Shown in pieces: positions 46,745 to 58,740 of a stretch of 64,000 bases of DNA. Below the pieces are notes generated by a model. It saw nothing but the letters and a program-made list of their open reading frames with translations, did not search any database and was not told the DNA's origin. Positions within the stretch are counted from its first letter, which is position 1. Each line of letters starts with the position of its first letter. The position numbers and the translations under genes are program-made. This DNA is from Torymus aiolomorphi (taxonomy: Eukaryota > Arthropoda > Insecta > Hymenoptera > Torymidae), in contig CM070877.1 of the NCBI GenBank assembly GCA_036365515.1, positions 63,016,475 through 63,080,474 on the forward strand. Direction: 5' to 3'.

Positions 46745-47319
46745 TGGTCATTATTAAAATGGAAGGCTTGAGATGCATCTTGAACTGCAAAAGAGTAATT
46801 CTCAGAATAGTCGAACATTACCAGAACTTCTCCATTGCCTAGATTACTTTTTGCTTGAGCAATGAAATTACCTTGTTCTTTGGCAATATATGAGTGGGGT
46901 TTGAGTATCGCCAATTTGGCATATAATTCATCAACAAATTCTTCAACTGGTAGAGTTAAATTCTGCAAAGTTGATCTATCCGTTCCTGACCACGCACAGT
47001 ACTCAATTTGTGAGATATTTGCCCCATCCAATATTTCAAGTAAACGAGACGTAAGATTTTCAGAACCAGGGCACTTCGAACATTCATCCAAGTGACAGTC
47101 AGGTGTAGGATTCTTACACATAATTTGCTGTAAACAATCTTTATAACTACAAATGGGTTCTTCTTGATTTTTCGTGAGCTTCTGAATATCGATTGCATCC
47201 AACATCAATTTACAATTTTGATGAATGGTGCAAACGCAGACGCTATGCGTTCCTCTAGTACCAGCAAGAACACAATGTTTTGGTCGTAATTTCGCGAAAG
47301 TACTGAATCCTACTTGCAC
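46696..47319 (-). pseudogene. Unclassified transposase, middle third
   Basis: 207 residues. Contains CVLAGTRGTHSVCVCTIHQN, a Cys-rich cluster (CSYKDCLQQIMC, CHLDECSKCPG) and VLVMFDYSENYSFAVQDASQ followed by AFHFNNDQCTVFPAF. The Cys clusters suggest metal binding. MFDYSENY and FNNDQ are conserved in the fossil copy at 6945-7860, so they are probably important. Confidence 0.55.
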
Positions 47320-47334
47320 TGTTGGTTCTGCTAT

Positions 47335-47907
47335 CTAGAATAATTCGTTAAGTTCTCGTAAATCGAAATATAAAAGACGTTTCTGCACCTGAGTCCGCTT
47401 TCCATCAATAATAACAGAGACAGTATCTTTTCGATCCGGCATCATCCGACTGTGCAGATCGTTATTATAACATTCAACAATGACTTCTATTACTGCCTTT
47501 GACAAAGTTTTACCATGTTTAGCCGTTGTTGTAGCTAAAATACCTCCATCGGCTTTGAGTTTTTTCGACTTTCTTACTAAATGTCTTGATGTATTGAATT
47601 CACGGGAAATTCGACTAATATTCCAAGTTGATGGGGCGATTGTAAGTATAGTTAGTTTCAAAGGGTCATTAACTGCTAATCTAGAAAACTTTTCTTTTAA
47701 TTCTGAAAACATGTCTTCCAATTCGATTTCTCTAGCTGATCGTGTATCTTCTTGAACAGATTTATCAATGCCAGTGTTTTCAGATGTCGTCTCTATATCC
47801 ATGTTTTCATATTCGTTGTTGCCTTCGTTATCTCTTGTACCAATAGATGAAATGGGAGATCCACATAACTTTCTACACTTACTACAAATTTTTGAATTAT
47901 CTGGCAA
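47335..47907 (-). pseudogene. Unclassified transposase, N-terminal third
   Basis: 190 residues opening with a Cys-containing start (SKICSKCRKLCGSP), then an acidic linker, then an HTH-like region (about 110-135: WNISRISREFNTSRHLVRKS, KKLKADGG). It ends RTQVQKRLLYFDLRELNELF at a stop; the next piece resumes 15 bases on in the same direction. One stop and one frameshift thus break the gene. Confidence 0.55.
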
Positions 47908-49415
47908 ATCTTCGTTTTAAGTTGTTCGACAACAAGCGTAAATCATTACCTATGTGACCCTTACCATTGAGAGGGTTGATACAACGATCGGACCGTGCTA
48001 CAGTAGACATATTCAATCCATCTAAGTAAGTGATAATACTCGAATATAATAACGTAGGACTGTTAGAACAGGTGCTGTGAAAAATGTCTTCGAATTAATT
48101 TGAATCCTCTCGAAAATCGATGGGAACTATATGTACGAAACGTTTAGGAAAGATAATGCACGAAATATAGAACCGCAGATACACCAAAGAGTTAGAGTAA
48201 CAGCCGCACTAAACTTTTAGAGAAGCATCGGTACTTAAAGAGTTTCGAAAGAGGAATAAAAAAAGTTAGAGAGATTTTAGAAATGTTCTATTGTAAAGTT
48301 TAATTACAGGGTTATCAAAAAGTATGGGACCCCCGTATTTTCCCAGAAACGATATTTTTTGAAAAAGCTAAGGTCATACCGTAAGTAATTTTCAACGAGG
48401 ATTTGTCTGGTCTGATGACCTTGAATCTGACCTCGTCGTTGACCTTCAAAGTCAATTCAAAAATTGCAAAATTAAAAAATTTTGCCATTTTTGATCGCAT
48501 TGTATACGTGTATAGTCACACGGTCTTACACCAACTATAGCATCCACAGCGTCACGTCGGTTTTTTTCTCTCAGTGCGTATACTGCATGATTTTTGTGCA
48601 GGAGGAGCACCAAATCAAAAAAGCAGTAGCAGCACAAATGTGTTGTACCATTGCCACACTTTTTAGTGCTTCTTCTGCCCTAAACTTTTGTACTCCTGAA
48701 GAACGATGAAATAGATTAAATGCGGAACAATTTTAGTGCAACATTTGCTCTAAAATGGGAGAGTAAAGGACTTAATGTTTAGTTACGAAACAATTCTTGC
48801 ATTTGGTACTGATACTCTACGCTAACGTGTTTCTTCTCCACCAAACTTTTTTCAGTGATTCTGAAATGTTTCAAAGTGTGGATATAACTACAGTTTTTCT
48901 GTTACTGTTCCGAATTAGAACCGATTGATAGCATGAATTGAAGAAGTATAACTGCGAAAGAATCGCTTTATTAAAATTAGAACTCACCATGAAAATAACC
49001 TTGAAAAATGATCCAAGGTTAAGTCAAGTTATGATCTTAATCAAGTTTTCTACTAGTTTCGTGGAATACTAGTCCGAAAATCCAGAAAATAACTTTTGAC
49101 CTTCAAAATGACCTTGAAATATAATTTTAACCGCTCGCTTTGAACGGTAGTAGTAAGAAAATATGTCGCAAACTTCATATTAGTGGCAAGAAATAACAAT
49201 TTTCGTATCAGATTCGCTATTAGAGTGAAGAAAAACTTGTTTTTCCATCATTCCGAGACTTTCAGCCGCCATATTGGATCCGCCATTTTGAATTTTCGGA
49301 ATCGCCAGACGGCGTTCGAAAGTAGAAGTCAAGAGCTTTCATTTGAGCCCAGGTAGACCCCATTTGGATCAAAATTGTTCTGGGCAGAGGGGGTATCGCG
49401 TTGACAGAGAATGCC

Positions 49416-49450
<35 letters not shown>

Positions 49451-49839
49451 AATAAATAATTCTGTTACAAAATTATCCTTCTTGTTTTTTTTTTTCATAC
49501 CTACTATACATTAACGAAAGGGAATAAAAATGAAATTTTTATCTATAAAAGTATAGTTAATGCGAAATTATTTAAACTAATGCATGTCTACAGTTAATAA
49601 CGTATACTCTTCGGCGATATTTTTATTAATATAAATTTTTTTGCAACATTTATTTACAATAATTATTTATTTTAATTAAATTTACCTAATCGTATTCCTT
49701 TTATTTCGGCATATCGATTAAAAAAAAAAATGATTTCATTTGGAGTTATAGAAGCCGAGATATGACAAGTTTAGATCACGCGTTTATTTTGAAGGCGCGG
49801 TTTCGGCACACTCCTTTACCTGATTTTCACGCACCGACG

Positions 49840-51905
49840 TCCAACTTCGCGTTTAAAAGTTCAGAAAAAGCTTAGATTTTGCTTAAAATTGCAATTGATG
49901 GGTTTTCGAACTCGCTGATCGCGATCTTGCTACCAGACTTTCGAAATTCAAAATGACGGTAAAAAATTCGAAGAAAGCTTAGATTTTGTTTAAAATTGTA
50001 TACAGGCGTTTTCGAGGTCGCTGATCAAGTTTTTCTATCAGACTTTCGAAATTCACAATGGCGGATCCAATATGGCGATTAAAAATTAGAAGAGTGCTTA
50101 GAGTTGACTAAAAATTGGTATACAGGCGTTTTCGGGGACGCAAATCAAAATTTTGCTATTGGACTTTCGAAATTCAAAATGGCGGATTCAATATGGTGAT
50201 TAAAAAATCGAAAAAAGATTAGATTTTTGTCAAAATTGGAATACAGAGGTTTCAAAGTCGCTGATCACGATTTTGCTATCAGACTTTCGAAATTCAAAAT
50301 GACTGATCGAATACGGCGGTTGAAACTTCGTAAAAAGCTTAGATTTTGCTCAAAATGGTAATATATGGGTTTCCGAGGTCGCTGTCCACGTTCTTGCTAT
50401 CAGACTTTCGAAATTCAAAATGACGGTAAAAAGTTCGAAGGAAGCTTAAATTTTGCTGAAAATTGGTATACAGAGGTTTTCGAGGTCGCTGATCAAGATT
50501 TTGCTATTGAATATTCGAAACTCAAGATAGCGGATCCAATATGGCTGTCTTAAGTTCGAAGGAAGCTTAGATTTTGTTTAAAATTTGTATACAGGGGTTT
50601 CGTGGTTGCTCATCACGATTTTGCTATCAGACTTTCAAAATTTAAAATGGAGGATCGAACATGATCGTTAAAAATTCGAAAAAAGCTTAGGTATTTCTCA
50701 AAATTGGAATACAGGGGTTTCTGAAGTCGCTGATCACGAGTTTGCTGTCGGAATTTCGAAATTCAAAATTAAGGATTCAATATGGCGTTTAAGAGTTCAG
50801 AAAAAGCTTAGATTTTGCTTAAAATTGCAATTGATGGGTTTTCGAACTCGCTGATCGCGATCTTGCTAGCAGACATTGGAAATTCAAAATAACGGTAAAA
50901 AATTCGACGAATGCATAGATTTTGTTTAAAATTGGTATACAGGGATTTTTGACGTCGCTTATCAAGTATTTCTATTAGACTTTCGAAATTCACAATGGCG
51001 GATCCAATATGGGAATTGAAAATTAGAAAAGTGCTTAGAGTTGTCTAAAAATTGGTATACAGAAGTTTCCGAGGACGCTGATAAAAATTTTGCTATTGGA
51101 ATTTCGAAATTCAAAATGGCGGATTCCATATGGTGTTTAAAAATTAGAAAAAAGCTTAGATTTTTCTCAAAATTTGAATACACGGGTTACAAAGTCGCTG
51201 ATCAGGACTTTTTTATCAAACTTTCGAAATTCAAAATGGCTGATCGAATATGGTGGTTTAAAGTTCGTAAAAAGCTTAGATTTTTCTCAAAATTGTAACA
51301 TATGGGTTTTCGAGGTCTCTGTTCACGTTCTTGCTATAAGACTTTCGAAATTCAAAATGACGGTAAAAAGTTCGAAGGAAGCTTAAATTTTGCTGAAAAT
51401 TGATATGCAGGGGTTTTCCAGGTTGCTGATCAAGATTTTGCTGTTGGACTTTTGAAATTCAAAATGGCGGATCCAATATGTTTGTCTCAAGTTCGAAGGA
51501 AGCTTAGATTTTGTTTAAAATTTGTATACGGGAGTTTTCGTGGTTGCTGATCACGAGTTTGCTATAAGACTTTCAAAATTTAAAATGGCGGATCGAATAT
51601 GGTGGTTAAGGATTCGAGAAAAGCTTAGGTTTTTCTCAAAATTGGAATACAGAGGTTTCCAAGGCGCTGATCACGATTTTGCTATCAGACTTTCGAAATT
51701 CAAAATGGCTGATCGAATATGGCGGGTTAAAGTTCGTAAAAAACTTAGATTTTTCTCAAAATTGTAACATATGAGTTTTCGAGGTCGCTGTTCACGTTCT
51801 TGCTATCAGACATTCGAAATTCAAAATGACGGTAATAAGTTCGGAAGGAAGCTTAAATTTTGCTGAAAATTGGTATACAGGGGTTTTCGAGGTCGCTGAT
51901 CAAGA
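49840..51905 (+). repeat. 123-bp satellite array, about 17 units
   Basis: Units follow the pattern TTCGAAATTCAAAATGGCGG - ATCCAATATGGCGG - TTCGAAAAAAGCTTAGATTT - ATTGGTATACAGGGGTTTTC - GAGGTCGCTGATCA. Several have a 41-codon open frame with the core RLSKFKMADPIW and VRKKLRFFSK. Units differ by 10-25 percent, and two sub-types alternate: MADPIW, and MTVKSSKEA where GACGGTAAAAA replaces GGCGGATCC. Confidence 0.85.
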
Positions 51906-52329
51906 TGTCACGTCCAAAAACACGACACGACTAGGATTTTTAACTCAATTAAGAGTTATGCCTTTTTAGGCCTTAGCTGCGCTAGCTAGTAAGCCTTGGA
52001 CAAACTGAGGAAAAGGAGTGTAACTTCAAATTCACTGTTAACGTTGAAATCCGAGTTTGACTAATTTTTGGATTAGGATTTGGTTTTTACATAGACCAAC
52101 GGTGGATAGCACGTACGTCTCGTAAAGATCGTTTGGCCGCACGTATCCCCGTATGGACAAGGATTAAGGTCACGATTTTATTTGGATACTTGGGTTTTGA
52201 GGTTATTTTCTTTAAATTTTCCCGATTTCAGGTTATTCTCAGATTCGCCCTTCCCTACTAAGAGCAGAGCTCGCATATGAATTTACTTTCTATATCTTTC
52301 TTGTTCGTGTTCTTTTTCTAAAAGTAGGA

Positions 52330-52960
52330 AGGTTACAATAATATTACTCAAAGTCAAGTAGACGGTAAGCTCGTAAAGTCACACTGACAGAAGTGAGTAT
52401 GAAATAATATTTATTTTCTCAAAACGCAGTAGACTGAGCTCGTAAAGCTAGGAACGTGAACGTATTTGAGAAAATCTTGTATTTTCCTTTGGCTTTTGTT
52501 ATTTCTAATTCTTTTTGAAAATTCAGTGAAATAAATTTTTGAAATTTGAAAAATAAAGGCCGATATATTCGCTCAAACTCAAGTAGACGGTAAGCTCATA
52601 AAGCCACGCTGACAGAAGTGAGTTTGATTGAGATATATATTTCCTGAAGACACTAGTAGACTGAGCTCGTAAAGCTTGGAACTAGAAATGTAGTTGGAAA
52701 ATGCAACTGGAAAAATATTAATTACCTTTGTATTCTCAATTTTCCTCAAAGGTATAATTTGTATGTTTGAATCTTTGAAAAATAGAAAAGATTACAATAA
52801 TATTACTCAAACTCAAGTAGACGGTAAGCTCGTAAAACCACTCTGATAAAAGTGAGTTCGAAATAATATTAAATTTCTCAAAACGCAGTAGATTGAGCTC
52901 GTAAAGCTAGGAACGTGAACGTATTTGAGAAAATCTTGTACTTTTCTTTGAATTTTAGTA
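52330..52960 (+). repeat. Tandem repeat, three units of about 230 bp
   Basis: CAAGTAGACGGTAAGCTCGT recurs at about 52353, 52581 and 52814, each followed after about 100 bp by GAGCTCGTAAAGCT-GGAAC. Outer units are most alike; the middle one is more diverged. Confidence 0.85.
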
Positions 52961-52999
52961 GTTTAAAAATTTAGTAAATAAAATTTGAAAATAAGTTTG

Positions 53000-54670
53000 A
53001 AATTTTTTATTTGACTTTTATTCTTGAAATTCTGAGTTTGTACAGTATCGTAAAGCTTGTGAGGCTTGTGTCGATCTGCGCTGAGCACTGCACGCTCGGC
53101 GTATTTAAATCCATTGCTCCTCCTCTTCTTTGGCTGAAAATACTGCGGTGTCGAATTGAGTAGTTGCATCATCTTGAGTCAACGAGTCATCAATCAATCA
53201 ACTCAATGGTATGTTCGGTGGCGGTTGATGCTTTGCATTTTTTTTTTCTTCCTTTAAGGGTTATTCTCACAGTGTGAGCATGTACCCTTTTCCTCACTAC
53301 GTCGAACCTCAAAATTTGTCCACAATAAAGATTACTTGAATGCCATTTTTTTCCCTTTAAAGAGTTATTCCCTGGCCGGGCATGTACTCTAATCCTTGAT
53401 GCTTTGCATATCTCGTAATGTTAAACGGGTCGAGTGGTGCGGGAAAACGGTGTCCAATAGTGCGGGGGCGGCATCCCTTCCAAACGTCGATTTTTAGGCG
53501 AGAGGGGAATATTCTATGTTTTAACATGGAGAGCGAGCGCTCATCACTTCTCTAGGGTATTTTTCGGCGGCTTGTATCTTTCTTAAGGAGTGAGAGAGAA
53601 CGCTAGATGAATGACAGAGAAAGAGAGATGAGAGAGACAAAAGATATTTCTACCTCTCTCACTCTTCAATTCTGTCCAAGTCTTTTTCACAGTTTCCTTC
53701 ACTTTGTTTAAAATTATTAGAGATTGCAATTTCACAAATTAATTATAATTTTACTTTACTAAATATTTCTCTGACAATATATTACAAACTTGAGCGGTGA
53801 TTATACGTTGATTAGAAGTAGGTTACAAAAAATCGCAAGATATAATAGATAATTTTACAGAATAATAATTAATATAATTATTTAAAACTTATGAAGTCTT
53901 GTAAAAATAATGAAACTAAACAGTCAAGTATAATGTTATAAAAGTGGTTGCAAGATTGTGATAAATATCGCTATTATTTATTTAATTACAATGTTCTACT
54001 TAATGTTAACGCAGTGACATAAAAGATTTCAATCGAGGATGTATAAAATATGGTTTTAGGTTATTTCCAATCATAAAACTTATTATTTTCATATTTATTC
54101 ATTATTTAATTATTAATCATTCCTATTAAGCTTTGGATGTGGATATTTGTAATTATCAGAAAAATGGATTTGTTTTGGAACAAAGTTACTAAGATTTTAT
54201 GAGAAAAATATTAATAAATAAATGAAATTATATATAAACAATTATTTTTAAGGATTGATACTAGGTATTAATGTTATATGAAAATGTAAAGAAAAATTAT
54301 TGCAGCTGAACTGCGTTGTCAGAAATTAAAAATGTAAGATAGTTAAATAAATATAAGCTTTACAAGTTTTAAAATTGGAAAATAATATTTTGTCGCAGGG
54401 TAAAGAAATGAAAAAGGTTTCCTTAAAAACCGTATTTTCGCTGCTTGTGTATGCTACGCAGCGTCTTAGGGAAAGATAAGGGTTTCCAGATGGGCAAGAC
54501 TTCCTGCATAGGACCTTAGTAACGGCTTTCGTATTATAAAATGTATTATTTTATTTAATGAATAATATCTCTTATGCAAACCTTATAAAATATTAAGTTG
54601 TTCATTCTAACTAAAATTGCAATTGCTTCATTCTATTATTTATTGAGTTTATATATTTCGTGGACTTTCT
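53000..54670. other. Mixed sequence, no gene seen
   Basis: Within 53215-53420 the words TTGATGCTTTGCAT and AGGGTTATTC/AGAGTTATTC each occur twice, with a possible AATAAAG at 53322. A GC-rich patch lies at 53430-53480 and an AGAGAG-rich patch at 53590-53660. The rest is AT-rich and without supported genes. Confidence 0.4.
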
Positions 54671-54967
54671 ATTGTTTTATCAATTGAAGAAAACGCCCGA
54701 CGATTTATGTTAATTTAATAAATGAATCTAACGGCTATTCAGGGCGAAAGATAATAGATAAGGAAGGTAACTAACTTATCAATCACTTTTTTTCTATATA
54801 TGTGTTTAAATACATATTTAAATTTTTAGAAGCTATTTGACACAATAAATAGCAGCCAACGAATTATGCACAATATTATAATAATTAAAGTGCAGTCAAG
54901 AATTTTTAAAGGATATGGAAAGGGAAGGTAAACGTATAAGATAAAACATGAGAACGAAAAAAATAAC

Positions 54968-55039
54968 GGCCCAGGCCGGGGTCGAACCGACAACCTTCTG
55001 CTTCCCGGGCAGCTACGCTACCATTTGCGCCACTGGGCT
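54968..55039 (-). tRNA. tRNA-like gene or pseudogene (anticodon position GGG)
   Basis: 72 nt folds into a cloverleaf: acceptor AGCCCAG/CTGGGCC (six of seven pairs), a D arm, anticodon stem CTGC/GCAG with loop CCGGGAA, T arm GTCGG/CCGGC with loop TTCGACC. The internal promoter boxes (TGGCGCAAATGG and GGTTCGACC) are good, and a T7 run lies five bases downstream on the minus strand, a polymerase III terminator. C instead of the invariant U33, the A-C first pair and GGG as anticodon argue against a working tRNA. More likely a tRNA pseudogene or the head of a SINE. Confidence 0.5.
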
Positions 55040-55432
55040 GACAATCCTTTCCAGACCCAAACCGCTACTTAATCGTTCTCAATTTTTATTTCCCAAATCC
55101 CCCCGTCTGCATTATTTTCAGCCGAAGCAGATAATATTATTTTATCAATTGAAGGAAACGCCCGACGATTTATGTTAATTTAATAAATGAATCTAACGGC
55201 TATTCAGGGCGAAAGATAATAGATACGGAAGGTAACTAACTTATCAATCACTTTTTTTCTATATATGTGTTTAAATACATATTTAAATTTTTAGAAGCTA
55301 TTTGACACAATAAATAGCAGCCAACGAATTATGCACAATATTATAATAATTAAAGTGCAGTCAAGAATTTTTAAAGGATATGGAAAGGGAGGGTAAACGT
55401 ATAAGATAAAAAATGAAAACAAAAAAAATAAC

Positions 55433-55504
55433 GGCCCAGGCCGGGGTCGAACCGACAACCTTCTGCTTACCGGGCAGCTACGCTATCATTTGCGCCACTG
55501 GGCT
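55433..55504 (-). tRNA. Second tRNA-like copy (anticodon position GGT)
   Basis: Duplicate of the previous gene, differing in the anticodon loop (CCGGTAA) and one D-arm base (AAATGATAG). A T8-9 run follows. The same C33 defect is present, so it is also a pseudogene or SINE head. Confidence 0.5.
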
Positions 55505-55519
55505 GACAATCCTTTCTAT

Positions 55520-56560
55520 TGTTTGTTTAAAATATTTAGAATTTAACTAGCTGTTGTATCCAAATACATACTATTATTCAGTCAGAATATTTCTCCTTAT
55601 ATATTTCATAAACTTTGCATGGATTTCTTATTACTAATTGAACTATTTAATTATCGCTAGAAAAACATACAATTTATAATATTACTTGAAGTTCAAATGG
55701 GTTTATTATTTAATTCTAAAAAGGTTGGTATTTTAAACTAGATGAGATAGGCTATTAATAAACAAAAGGATCATTATTCGTTACGAAAATAAACTGTGGG
55801 TATGTTTATTCGTTCTTGATTGTTATCATTCATAACTCAACATTTACCATAAACAAAATAATATTCCTATTTATAGTTAATGAAATACTGAATATTATTC
55901 TAAAATAATTTTCTAACGCTATAGTATGTTGAGTCTCAAAAATGCGGGAGAATGCTTTCACACGCGAGAAAACTGGGGAGAATCTATTTTTAGTATGGGC
56001 CATGTGCCTTGCAGCATCAAGATAATGCATCCGCACGGCCAAGCGTCCCTTAAAGCTAATTGTATACTTTGAAGTAATATTTTCAAATGTAAATATAGTC
56101 ATTTCAAACTGAAAAACATTCATTTATTTATTTCTAATTTTGTTAAAATTTTATTTATTTATGACAAGAAAATTTTGTATAAACCAAATACTTTGCTGTT
56201 TGGTGAGTTTCCTTTATAGAAGTAAAAAAAAGAAACAAAAGAAAAATCTTGGGATGAGCTTTATTACTCAGGTAGGGAAAATAGTCCTTCAGGAGTGTGG
56301 CTTAAAATAACTTGCTTTAATCTTAAATCTATTTTACAAATGCTATACCTTATAACTATTCATCACACGCCTGAACGGTTGCTAGTTAAGGTATATTATT
56401 TTTATTGTCAAACGGACAGTAACTGTTAAACGCCAACTTAAAAATACGAAAATATTCAGTCAAAACATATAAATGGAAAATTGTGTTTATAGTTATCGCA
56501 TGAGGTTCGTTTGGCAATTCGCACCTTAATTTATTATTTAGGGCATATCCCTGTAGAACA
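55520..56560. other. AT-rich sequence, no gene seen
   Basis: Short open frames on the minus strand (56123-55830) have no recognisable motif or repeat partner. Confidence 0.4.
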
Positions 56561-57323
56561 TTACCCGGATAGCACAAGACGTTTTTTAAACGTCATTATG
56601 ACGTCAAATTTTAAACCTCGCGATGTCAGAAATATAAGTTGATCAAACGTCATAATAACGTCAGTAAAACGTTGAAAATGTCCGAAGAATTATTTATCCT
56701 GTAATATTAATTACTTTAGACGTCATAAAAACGTCATAAAAACTTCATAAAAAGTCATAAAAACGGCATAAAAACATCATAAAAACGTCATAAAACCGGA
56801 TTAAATATGTCATAAAACCGGATTAAATACGTCATAAAGGCATTATACTCATATATTTTTCAAAATCTTTGGAATTAATCCATCTTTTTTTCTCGCTAGG
56901 TGGCGTCGAACAATCTCAAAGTAGAAAAATGAGATTCAGTCTATCAGAGTAAATATTGAAAGAGAAGGTGGGGGGGGGGGGGGCTTCTTCATACATAAGT
57001 ATTATACGCCTGCTTAGACATATATATAAAGATGTAATGTATAAATGACGTTTTTATGACGTTTTTATCACGTTTTACATGACGTTTCTATAACGTTTAT
57101 TGTATGTTCTTCCAACATTTTTCTAACGTCCTTCTAACAGATTTTTAACCTGTTTATGACGTCGAAAAAATGAAAAGAAATATCGGTAGAAAAATACTGC
57201 GGACATTTTCAACGTCTTATTGACGTTATTATGACGTTTGAACAACTTATATTTCTGACGTCGCGAGGTTTAAAATTTGACGTCATAATGGCGTTTAAAA
57301 AACGTCTTGTGCTATCCGGGTAA
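56561..57323. mobile_element. Palindromic MITE, 763 bp, with CRE-like words
   Basis: Inverted termini TTACCCGGATAGCACAAGAC and its complement, arms about 100-150 bp. Internal sequence is built of ACGTCATAAAA-type words. The palindrome TGACGTCA (CRE/ATF consensus) occurs near 56601 and again near 57279. A G14 run is at 56972. Target duplication not clear. Confidence 0.75.
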
Positions 57324-57955
57324 CTATATTTATAACTAACGTATTACAAAAAATGAAGTATTTTTAATAGAAATTGTAATGTAGAAATAATGTAAATATC
57401 ATATTTTATTCAGCTTAGTAAATAATTATAGAATACGAATAATGTTGTTCAGACATAAAGTTAACTGAAGAATAGTTAACTTATGCTGATATTTCTACTA
57501 GAGTGGATTGTTTAGTTTGTATAAGAAAAGCAGTAATCTTTGGTAACATATTTTCTATTATAGTTTGTTACATTCGTTGGTCGTAGGTATAATCGAATAT
57601 AATTTTATTTAATTTGAAAATGGTGTTCGTCCTTCATCAAGGAGAAAAGAAAGTTTACAAGTTCGTTTAATAGTAAGCCGAAATATAAATTAAAGGAAAA
57701 GAAAGTTACAAAATTTAAAATCAAGAATAAGGCATGAGCCGCGTCGTCGATTTTATGGAGCTTGAGACAAAACCCCTGAGTAGCGCAGATCACCAAACCC
57801 TTGATGTAACAGTGTCAGTAGGGTAATAGTGGTTCAGGCTTATGATCATGATTCATCAAATACGAAATATATTTTTTTTCCTTTAACTATATCCTAAATG
57901 AAAAAGAAGAAAAATAAAAAAAAAACTTGATTTATGCAATAACGTAGACGGTTCC
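57324..57955. other. AT-rich sequence, no gene seen
   Basis: A short open frame on the minus strand (57796-57605) lacks any recognisable feature. Confidence 0.4.
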
Positions 57956-57961
57956 GTCACA

Positions 57962-58410
57962 AAAATTTTGCTATTGGACTTACGAAATTGAAAATGGCGG
58001 TAAAAAATTCGAAGAAAGCTTAGATTTTATTTAAAATTGGTATACAGGGGTTTTTGACGTCGCTGATCAAGTTTTTCTCTTAAACTTTCGAAATTCAGAA
58101 TGGTGGATCCAATATGGCAATTGAAAATTAGAAAAGTGCTTAGAGTTGGCTAAAAATTGGTATGCAGGAGTTTTCGGGGACGCTGATCAAAATTTTGCTA
58201 TTGGACTTTCGAAATTCAAAATGGCGGATTCAATAAGGCGGTTATAAGTTCGAAGGAAGTTTAGATTTTAAAGTTTGTGTACAGGAGTTTCCGAGGTCGC
58301 TGATCATGATTTTGCTATCAGACTTTCGAAATTCAAAATGGCTGATCCAATGTGGCGGTTGAATGTTCGAAAAGAGCTGAGATTTTGCTCAAAATTGTAC
58401 AAACGCATGT
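57962..58410 (+). repeat. 123-bp satellite, continuation (four units)
   Basis: Same unit and orientation as 49.8-51.9 kb. One unit (58275-58380) keeps the open frame VSEVADHDFAIRLSKFKMAD then PMWRL. Confidence 0.85.
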
Positions 58411-58464
58411 TTCTATTTACCTCTGTAGCGAAAAAAATAAAACAGAATTTACAATTTAATCACT

Positions 58465-58740
58465 TTCTAAAAATGGGGGTTGATGAATGGAACGAGTAGG
58501 GGGTACCCCCTAGTATATGTATATCTTCCTATATTATATAATTATAAGAGGCTTGCTCCACCAGCCACCTCCCACCTCCTCAGCTCCTTCTCAAAATAAG
58601 GTTAAAATATAATTAAATATAGGTGTTTTTAGTATTACATTTGCTCATCAACCCCTCCTCCCCCCATCTCAACCTCATCGCCCCTTCTCGCCTCTCCTTC
58701 ACCCTCCGCCTACTCCTCCTCCTACCCCTCCATATAATAT
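58465..58740 (+). repeat. C-rich dispersed repeat, fragment 4 (best copy)
   Basis: ATGGGGGTTGATGAATGGAA, GTAGGGGGTACCCCCTAGTA, TATCTTCCTATATTATATAA, AAGGTTAAAATATAATTAAA and a CTCCTCCCC-type tail, matching 18265, 19740 and 41990-42260. A GGGGGTACCCCC hairpin followed by CTAGT resembles a Helitron 3' end, but similarity between copies continues beyond it. Confidence 0.65.

Larger units (their letters stand above)
45421..49418 (-). mobile_element. 4.0-kb DNA transposon, unassigned superfamily
   Basis: The inverted termini, TGGAGCATTCTCTGTCAACG on the left and the inverse of TGGGGCATTCTCTGTCAACG on the right, extend about 430 bp (45421-45850 and 48990-49418). Both lie in (TA)n, so TA-rich targets are favoured. 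Each terminus contains one satellite-type unit (ATGGCGGATCCAATATGGCG at 45553 and its inverse at 49262). The minus strand encodes one transposase in three broken pieces. Sequence 47935-48985 between gene and right terminus is non-coding; a CAGGGTTATCAAAAAGTATG word at 48307 may be another small insertion's end. Confidence 0.75.
54675..55516. repeat. Tandem duplication of about 465 bp containing tRNA-like genes
   Basis: The block from TTTTATCAATTGAAG- at 54675 recurs at 55140 with about 97 percent identity, ending just past the second tRNA-like gene at about 55516. Confidence 0.85.
51906..57961. other. 6-kb block interrupting the satellite, TGTCACG...CGTCACA
   Basis: The satellite stops mid-unit at 51905 (GCTGATCAAGA) and resumes at about 57962 (AAAATTTTGCTATTGG), where a continuous unit would read GATCAAAATTTTGC. 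The intervening block begins TGTCACGTCC and ends GGTTCCGTCACA, LTR-like TG...CA ends, with imperfect 4-bp flanks AAGA/AAAA. No pol or gag is seen and a second LTR copy was not found, so it may be several stacked insertions. Confidence 0.4.

Noticed and set aside
58490..58520. GGGGGTACCCCC hairpin plus CTAGT as a Helitron terminus
   Set aside because: Similarity among the four copies continues past CTAGT, so it is not a boundary.
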